Positions 11,449 through 15,565 of a stretch of 15,565 nt of DNA are shown here, piece by piece. The notes under the pieces are model-generated. The model did not search any database and was not told the DNA's origin. It worked only from the letters and a program-made list of their open reading frames with translations. The translations under genes were made by a program, and so were the position numbers. This DNA comes from Allobrachymonas sp. (GTDB taxonomy: Bacteria; Pseudomonadota; Gammaproteobacteria; Burkholderiales; Burkholderiaceae_C), in NCBI GenBank assembly GCA_012036375.1, contig JAAUOI010000032.1, forward strand, positions 1-15,565, written 5' to 3'. Within the stretch, counting starts at the first letter, position 1, and each line of letters begins with the position of its first letter.

Positions 11449-11475
11449 CTTCGTCTGAGCATGTCAGTGACGAAG
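11449..11475 (-). promoter_or_regulatory. Hairpin next to the leader-peptide ribosome site of sucCD
   Basis: CTTCGTC (11449-11455) and GACGAAG (11469-11475) pair perfectly, with an inner TGA/TCA pairing (11456-11458 with 11464-11466), a two-base bulge and a five-base loop. On the minus-strand RNA the last bases of the stem run straight into AGGA, the ribosome site of the leader ORF, so folding could limit its access. If transcription starts downstream of it, the hairpin is irrelevant. Confidence 0.4.
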
Positions 11476-11525
11476 CGATTTCAGCGGCGTAACTGTATCA
11501 TGTTGCGATGCACCAAACCTGAACA

Positions 11526-11547
11526 AACTGACAGCTCCACGTCAGTT
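11526..11547 (+). promoter_or_regulatory. Inverted repeat upstream of argC
   Basis: AACTGAC (11526-11532) and GTCAGTT (11541-11547) form a perfect 7-bp inverted repeat with an 8-base spacer, 29 bp before the argC ATG. It could be an operator or a 5' leader hairpin. It is not a recognisable ARG box and I could not place a promoter. Confidence 0.35.
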
Positions 11548-11576
11548 GTGCTCCATCACATTTTCAAAGGCAGATC

Positions 11577-12512
11577 ATGGCAAAAGTATTCATCGACGGC
11601 GAAGCAGGCACCACCGGGCTGCAAATTCGCGAGCGGCTGGCCACTTTGCCGCAGATTGAGGTGCTGTCGATCGCACCTGAAAAGCGCAAAGACATTGAAG
11701 CCAAAAAGGCATTGTTCAATGAAGCAGACCTCGTGGTGCTGTGTTTGCATGATTCCCATGCTATTGAATCAGTAGCACTCGCCACAGAACTTGCGCCGGC
11801 CAGGGCTCAAAAAGGCTTCAAACCTTTGAAAATTGTGGATGCCTCCACCGCACACCGCATCGCGCCGGGATGGGTGTATGGCTTTCCCGAAATCAGCGCG
11901 GAGCAAACCGCTGCCGTGAAAAACGCAGATTTCGTGGCCAACCCCGGCTGCTACCCCACGGGCGGCATTGCGCTGCTGCGCCCTTTGATTGATGCGGGGC
12001 TGTTGCCGGCAAACTACCCGGTGGTCATGCAAGGCTTTTCCGGCTATTCAGGCGGCGGGCGGCAGATGATTGAGGCGTATGAAATTGCCAAGAATGCGCC
12101 GCCTTTGGAGGTCTACGGCCTCGGCTTGCAACACAAGCATGTGCCTGAATTACAAAAATACAGCGGCCTGACGCGCCGCCCGATCTTCATTCCCACGGTG
12201 GGCAATTTTCACAGCGGCATGATTGATCACATCGCTTTGCAGTTTGATTTGATGCGCGGCGTGAGCAAAACCGCGCAACTCGAAGAAGCGTTGCGCGCAC
12301 GCTATGCGGGCAGTGAATGGGTGAGCGTGGTGCCCGCCAACGAAGGCGGAAAAATCGAGCCCACCGCGCTGAACAACACCAATGCCATGGAGTTGTCGGT
12401 CTATGGCAACGACGATCTCGGCCAAGCCGTGCTGGTAGCGCGGTTTGACAATCTCGGCAAAGGTGCCAGCGGCGCGGCGGTGCAGAACATGCGGCTCATG
12501 CTGGGGGTCTGA
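11577..12512 (+). CDS. argC: N-acetyl-gamma-glutamyl-phosphate reductase, short form
   Basis: ArgC reduces N-acetylglutamyl phosphate to the semialdehyde with NADPH in arginine synthesis, in the cytoplasm. The 311 residues match the short (type 2) form. The NADP loop is FIDGEAGTTGLQI (5-17), the catalytic Cys is C125 in ANPGCYPTGG, and GLQHKHVPEL carries the expected His residues. DASTAHRIAPGWVYGFPE and FSGYSGGGR are also characteristic. The ATG has AAAGG seven bases upstream. Residues about 61-83 (HAIESVAL to QKGFKP) are encoded by a copy of the interspersed repeat, which makes the loop before IVDAST unusual. The enzyme core around it looks intact. The gene stands alone, divergent from sucC and convergent with the next gene, and its stop codon touches another repeat copy. 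Confidence 0.96.
   Translation: MAKVFIDGEAGTTGLQIRERLATLPQIEVLSIAPEKRKDIEAKKALFNEADLVVLCLHDSHAIESVALATELAPARAQKGFKPLKIVDASTAHRIAPGWVYGFPEISAEQTAAVKNADFVANPGCYPTGGIALLRPLIDAGLLPANYPVVMQGFSGYSGGGRQMIEAYEIAKNAPPLEVYGLGLQHKHVPELQKYSGLTRRPIFIPTVGNFHSGMIDHIALQFDLMRGVSKTAQLEEALRARYAGSEWVSVVPANEGGKIEPTALNNTNAMELSVYGNDDLGQAVLVARFDNLGKGASGAAVQNMRLMLGV
11759..11823 (+). repeat. Interspersed ~66-bp repeat, copy 2 (inside argC)
   Basis: This stretch aligns in order with copy 1 at 9108-9173, sharing TGCTAT, AGTAGCACTC, CACA, CGGCCA, GCTCAAAA and GGCTT with only small gaps, roughly three quarters identical by eye. It keeps the end stem TGCTA/TAGCA (11759-11763 with 11773-11777). It is read in frame as part of ArgC, at residues about 61-83. 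Confidence 0.7.
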
Positions 12513-12576
12513 TTTTAAGCCAAATTGGCCTCTAGCCGGCATAAAATCTGCGCAAAATGCTATTTATTTGATAGCA
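12512..12576 (-). repeat. Interspersed ~66-bp repeat, copy 3 (between argC and a convergent gene)
   Basis: Read on the minus strand it starts TGCTAT...ATAGCA (12576-12571 with 12563-12558), then TTTTGCGCAGATT, TTATGCCGGCT and GGCTTAAAAT, matching copy 1 block by block. It fills the whole gap between argC and the small membrane gene. It touches the last base of the argC stop and encodes the last residues and stop codon of the other gene. An extra palindrome, GCCAA-A-TTGGC, lies at 12519-12529. Confidence 0.75.
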
Positions 12577-12943
12577 ATTGAATGCTCAAACCCAGAGTCA
12601 ACATCGCTGCCGCACCGACGTCAATCCACATGATCCTAGCAATCGCTGCGTTGTGGGCTTGCATGGCGGCAATCAGCACGAAGCCGAGCATACTGATCAA
12701 GGCCGCGATGCCTACGGGCAAGCGCCAACCGGGGTTTGTGACGGCCATCAGACAAGCCCCCGCGATCAGGCCAAAGAGCAAGGCGCGATGCTGCATGAGG
12801 ATGACCAAGTCTTGCCCTGCACCGAGCGAAATGCCGTAGGCTCGCTCCAATGCGCTGCGTCCAAGCAAGCCGGCCAGTGGCAAGAGATGAATCAAGCCCG
12901 CGATGGCAAAAGAGGCACGAATCAGCCATTCGCTGGTCTTCAT
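12560..12943 (-). CDS. Small four-helix membrane protein of unknown function
   Basis: From the ATG at 12943 this is 127 residues with about four hydrophobic segments. The conserved-looking stretch LVILMQHRALLFGLIAG lies near the middle, and MKTSEWLIRASFAIAGLIHL at the start is the first membrane helix. I recall similar proteins in Burkholderiales being labelled phosphopantetheine adenylyltransferase, which cannot be right for a protein without that enzyme's nucleotide-binding motif. I give no function. The ATG lies one base after the stop of the upstream gene (TGA-A-ATG), so the two are a coupled pair. An upstream in-frame TTG at 12988 would overlap that gene and is less likely. The C-terminal LLSNK and the stop lie within repeat copy 3. 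Confidence 0.82.
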   Translation of the reverse strand: MKTSEWLIRASFAIAGLIHLLPLAGLLGRSALERAYGISLGAGQDLVILMQHRALLFGLIAGACLMAVTNPGWRLPVGIAALISMLGFVLIAAMQAHNAAIARIMWIDVGAAAMLTLGLSIQLLSNK

Positions 12944-12944
12944 T

Positions 12945-13232
12945 TCACGATCTCTTTTTGGCGCTAAGGAAATAGAGCAGCGGGCCAAATGAGCCGCAGG
13001 TCATTGAAAACGCTGCCCAAGGCCAAAACGGGCGGCCAGTAGCCAGCGCATCGCGGCGGATGAACACCAACAACAAGACCATCGTGATCAGCAAATCTGC
13101 AAACACCTGCCAACTGGCGGGATCGCGCGTGAAAAACAGCAAAAACGCCCCTAAGCCGCCGTGGTGCCAAAGGGCAAAGGCGGTGAGAGCGCCGAAAGCA
13201 AGGAGGATGAGTGTCAAGAGGGCTTTGTTCAT
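12945..13232 (-). CDS. Small membrane protein, DUF2834-like
   Basis: This 95-residue protein starts at ATG 13232 with AGGAAA just upstream. It has three hydrophobic segments: about 4-20 (LLTLILLAFGALTAFALW), 40-57 (WQVFADLLITMVLLLVFI) and 70-88. The FADLLI segment, the following RRDAL and the size resemble the DUF2834 family of membrane proteins of unknown role. It is the first gene of a two-gene unit and is divergent from the XRE-type regulator across a 102-bp gap with an inverted repeat. A longer frame upstream to 13409 would run into the regulator gene and lacks support. Confidence 0.8.
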   Translation of the reverse strand: MNKALLTLILLAFGALTAFALWHHGGLGAFLLFFTRDPASWQVFADLLITMVLLLVFIRRDALATGRPFWPWAAFSMTCGSFGPLLYFLSAKKRS

Positions 13233-13282
13233 AGAGTTTCCTTTCAATGAATCGCCAGTGTGCGCAGCGCGGTGAATCGGCG

Positions 13283-13303
13283 CAATTACGCGGCAGGTAA
13301 TTG
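13283..13303. promoter_or_regulatory. Candidate operator between the membrane pair and the XRE regulator
   Basis: CAATTAC (13283-13289) and GTAATTG (13297-13303) are perfect inverted halves with a 7-base spacer, centred 42 bp before the regulator's ATG and about 60 bp before the divergent gene's ATG. A two-fold site of this size in a shared promoter region is what an XRE-type dimer would bind. The spacing is about two helical turns end to end. Confidence 0.55.
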
Positions 13304-13334
13304 AAATGCTGCGTCGCTGTGATTCAATGTCTGC

Positions 13335-14174
13335 ATGGAAACATTCAGCCCCAGTGCCAACCACAGCGCCCATTCCAACACGCGCCCCCATCTCTGCGAG
13401 ACATTGCAAACCGCGCGCAAATCCAAGCGCATCAGCCAGCTCGAACTCTCACTGCGCATGGGCGTGAGCCAGCGCCATGTGAGCTTTGTGGAAAGCGGCC
13501 GAGCGCAGCCCAGCCGCGAGCTGCTGCTGGCTTGGCTCTCTGAGCTGCAAGCGCCACTGGCGCTACGCAATGTGGCGATGCAGCAGGCCGGGTTTGCGCC
13601 GGTCTACAGTGGCAGCGAGTTGACGGATGCCGTGCTCTCGCCCATGCGCGAAGGGCTCAACCGTTTGTTGACCGCGCACGATCCCATGCCCGCGATGGTG
13701 ATGGATGCGGCGTGGAATATGCTGCAAATGAACCGTGGGGCGCAGTGGATGGCGGCGACGCTCATGCCTTGGATGGCGCAATTGCCGCCTGATCAGCCCA
13801 TCAATTTGCTCGATGCCATGCTACACCCCGAAGGCATGACGCGGCAGATGACGAATCTGGAAGAAGTCGCGCCCGCGCTGCTGGCGCATCTGCGCGACGA
13901 TGCGAGCGTGGTGCCCGAGCTGCTACCGCGTGTGGAGCAATTCGCGGCGCAAATCCAGCAGCGCTTGGGCAAACGCGCACTCGCGCCGTGGCCGCGCCAG
14001 ATGGCGCCCGTGCTCACCACCCGCTTTGCCACCGCGCATGGCCCGCTGGCTTTTTTCAGCATGTTCTCTACCTTCGGCACGCCGCAAGACATCACGCTCG
14101 CCTCTCTGCGCGTGGAGCATGTGTTCGCGGCGGATGAAGCCACGCGCGAGGTGATTGAGCGGTGCGTGGTTTAG
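13335..14174 (+). CDS. XRE-family transcriptional regulator with MmyB-like ligand-binding domain
   Basis: The protein has 279 residues. A Cro/C1-type helix-turn-helix lies at about 20-75, with ARKSKRISQLELSLRMGVSQ and the recognition part RHVSFVESGRAQPSRELLLA. The rest (about 95-275) fits the MmyB-like putative ligand-binding domain, with DAAWNMLQMNRGAQWM near 125, and a final part with PLAFFSMFSTFGTPQDITLASL. It is probably a cytoplasmic dimeric repressor or activator of the divergent membrane-protein pair and of itself, acting at the inverted repeat at 13283-13303. The ligand is unknown. No Shine-Dalgarno sequence precedes the ATG, but the frame upstream of it offers no better start. Confidence 0.93.
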   Translation: METFSPSANHSAHSNTRPHLCETLQTARKSKRISQLELSLRMGVSQRHVSFVESGRAQPSRELLLAWLSELQAPLALRNVAMQQAGFAPVYSGSELTDAVLSPMREGLNRLLTAHDPMPAMVMDAAWNMLQMNRGAQWMAATLMPWMAQLPPDQPINLLDAMLHPEGMTRQMTNLEEVAPALLAHLRDDASVVPELLPRVEQFAAQIQQRLGKRALAPWPRQMAPVLTTRFATAHGPLAFFSMFSTFGTPQDITLASLRVEHVFAADEATREVIERCVV

Positions 14175-14242
14175 GACTTCTGTCTCACTGGCTTGCTCCC
14201 GAAGTGACAGCGCAGGGGTGCAAATTGAGGCACGATGCTCGC

Positions 14243-14827
14243 ATGACCATGCCCAACTCCCTTCACACGTCCCCCGCATCCGAAACCAGCCCCGAAACCA
14301 CTTTGGCGCGGTGGCGAGCTCAGGCCGCGCAAGTCTTGGCCACAAGCCAAGCCGCAGGCAGCATCGTAGGCGTGGCGACTCCTGAGCAAATTCGCGGCAA
14401 AACGGGTTTGCAGATGATGCAGGCCATGTTGAAGGGTGAGCTGCCGCGTGCATCCATCAGCGAGACCATGGATTTTCATTTCATCGAGGTCAGCTTCGGC
14501 CAAGCCATTTTGCAAGCTGCGCCGCATCCGCGCTGCCTCAATCCTTTGGGCGGCATGCATGGCGGCTGGTACTGCACCTTACTTGATTCCGCTTTAGGCT
14601 GCGCCGTCCACACCACCCTACCCGAAGGCCGCGCCTACACCACGCTTGAATTGAAAGTGAACTTGGTTCGAGCCATCACCTCCAGCGTGCCCCTCGTGCG
14701 CGCCATCGGCAAAGTCATCCACGTCGGCAAACAAGTCGCCACCGCCGAAGCCTCCATCATCGGCCACGACGGCAAGCTCTATGCGCATGCGACGACGACT
14801 TGTTTGGTGTTTGATGGGCGGGGGTGA
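14243..14827 (+). CDS. PaaI-like hotdog-fold thioesterase
   Basis: From ATG 14243 this has 194 residues. The hotdog domain occupies about 75-190, with HPRCLNPLGGMHGG (N100, G103, H106) followed by LLDSALGCAV (D115), the usual PaaI-type active-site arrangement for acyl-CoA thioester hydrolysis. TTLELKVNLVRAI and a closing strand with HATTTCLVF complete the fold. The substrate is not readable. The N-terminal 60-70 residues are an extension beyond the core. Other starts are possible: a GTG at 14162 overlapping the regulator stop, or the ATG at 14249. GAGG lies about 12 bases before the chosen ATG. It follows the XRE regulator by 68 bp on the same strand and may share its transcript. It ends 12 bp from the convergent last gene. 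Confidence 0.88.
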   Translation: MTMPNSLHTSPASETSPETTLARWRAQAAQVLATSQAAGSIVGVATPEQIRGKTGLQMMQAMLKGELPRASISETMDFHFIEVSFGQAILQAAPHPRCLNPLGGMHGGWYCTLLDSALGCAVHTTLPEGRAYTTLELKVNLVRAITSSVPLVRAIGKVIHVGKQVATAEASIIGHDGKLYAHATTTCLVFDGRG

Positions 14828-14839
14828 TCCGTCGAGGCA

Positions 14840-15565
14840 TTAGCTGCCGGACTTGCCGTTGACCAAAACCAGACCGCCACTCCCAGAGCCACTAGAGCCG
14901 CCACTGGTGGTGAGGCCTCCGCTTCCGATACTGATGGAGCCGCCGGCAGAGCCACTTGTGCCGCTCGAAATGATGATCCCGCCGCCGCCATTGCCTACAC
15001 TGATGGAGCCGCCACCTGTGGTCGGTGAACCTCCACCAATTGATGTGCCGACAATATTCAAGCCGAAAGGATCGTTGGTTTTGCTCGTGCCTCTGATTTG
15101 CAAGCATCCCGTTGCGGTGTTCAGGCTGATGCCTGAGCTGTTGAGGTCAATGGCTTTGATGGCACTGTCTAACTGATACGCCCCCAAACTTGTGATTGTC
15201 ACATTCCCAAGAAAAGTCAAACTTTCGGCATGCACGACGACCTTTGCCAATGGGAAACTCCAAGTACCTTGCGGCGCACCTGTGCATTGCGTCACTTCCA
15301 CGGATTTTGCTGTCTGCCATTCAGTAGGCGCTGGTGTCGCATTCAAAATACTCAAGGGCTGGATTGCTCCTCCATCAATACGAACCCCACTCGTACAAGA
15401 ACTTGGTAAGACAGTGTCGAAGCTGTTGGTGTCACTGATCAGTGTGAAATCTTGTGAGCCGATACTTTGAGCCAAGTTTTGCGTAGTCACCCCGCCGCCA
15501 TTGCTGGTGGTTGTCGGGCCAAGTGCGCCATACGCAGCCAAAGTCACGCCTAAGCTAGCTACGCC
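14840..15565 (-). CDS. Gly/Ser-rich, probably exported protein (C-terminal part; start outside the window)
   Basis: The frame is open from the window edge to a stop at 14840, giving 241 residues without the start. The first visible residues (GVASLGVTLAAYGALGP) are hydrophobic and small, like the end of a signal peptide. The middle (about 30-150) has three Cys (SSCTSG, TQCTGA, TGCLQ) and beta-rich, repetitive strands. The last 75 residues are Gly/Ser-rich with a 23-residue degenerate repeat beginning GGSIS[VI]G. I do not recognise the family. A secreted or surface protein is likely, but nothing shows its partner. A GTG at 15547 is a possible internal start, but the frame runs on past it without a stop. 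Confidence 0.7.
   Translation of the reverse strand, partial: GVASLGVTLAAYGALGPTTTSNGGGVTTQNLAQSIGSQDFTLISDTNSFDTVLPSSCTSGVRIDGGAIQPLSILNATPAPTEWQTAKSVEVTQCTGAPQGTWSFPLAKVVVHAESLTFLGNVTITSLGAYQLDSAIKAIDLNSSGISLNTATGCLQIRGTSKTNDPFGLNIVGTSIGGGSPTTGGGSISVGNGGGGIIISSGTSGSAGGSISIGSGGLTTSGGSSGSGSGGLVLVNGKSGS
14930..15013 (-). repeat. Degenerate 69-bp tandem repeat in the Gly/Ser-rich gene
   Basis: The 15-base string ACTGATGGAGCCGCC occurs at 14930-14944 and 14999-15013 (plus-strand reading), 69 bases apart. Translated on the minus strand, this gives two 23-residue units beginning GGSISVGNGG and GGSISIGSGG. Confidence 0.7.

Noticed and set aside
12150..12542. Minus-strand open frame of 130 codons antisense to argC
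   Set aside because: It mirrors a well-supported gene, and its composition is typical of a reverse-frame shadow.
14162..14242. GTG start giving a 27-residue longer thioesterase
   Set aside because: It would overlap the regulator gene, and the added residues show no family similarity.

Overview
The window reads as chromosomal DNA of a betaproteobacterium, most likely Burkholderiales and probably Comamonadaceae. The grounds are the style of the SucCD, TerC and short-form ArgC proteins, the moderate-to-high GC content, and a short interspersed repeat of a kind I associate with that family. This placement is inferred from the sequence alone.

Positions 1-8134, all on the minus strand, hold one compact signalling cluster. 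In transcription order it is: a CHASE2 sensor Ser/Thr kinase (8134-5291), a PP2C phosphatase whose frame is broken by one base (5221-4437), a two-FHA-domain phosphothreonine reader (4400-3744), a CHASE2 sensor class III adenylate cyclase (3649-1379), a class II-like cyclic nucleotide phosphodiesterase of the metallo-beta-lactamase fold (1364-573), and the start of a GAF-domain protein (576 to beyond the window edge). Writer, eraser and reader of phosphothreonine thus sit beside maker and breaker of cAMP, with two sensors of one family at the top of the two branches. The kinase tail carries repeated T-Q-V sites, and the FHA protein has a similar R-T-M-V-I site between its domains. The gap upstream (8135-8374) holds a perfect 14-bp palindrome and a 12-bp-stem inverted repeat.

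Positions 8375-11438, also minus, hold housekeeping genes: sucC and sucD (succinyl-CoA synthetase) ending in a strong intrinsic terminator, then a TerC-family membrane protein. As given, sucD carries two single-base indels that cancel in length. Together with the phosphatase indel, these small-run errors suggest sequencing mistakes as much as real mutations. sucC lacks a Shine-Dalgarno sequence, but a 21-codon leader ORF with a strong one overlaps its start.

Divergent from sucC is argC (plus, 11577-12512). A roughly 66-bp repeat occurs three times: upstream of terC, inside the argC coding sequence, and filling the gap between argC and the convergent membrane gene. Then come two small membrane proteins (minus, 12560-13232) divergent from an XRE/MmyB-type regulator (plus), with a good operator candidate between them. 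A PaaI-like hotdog thioesterase follows (plus). The window ends in the C-terminal part of a Gly/Ser-rich, probably exported protein (minus). I saw no tRNA, rRNA, CRISPR array, insertion sequence or prophage gene.
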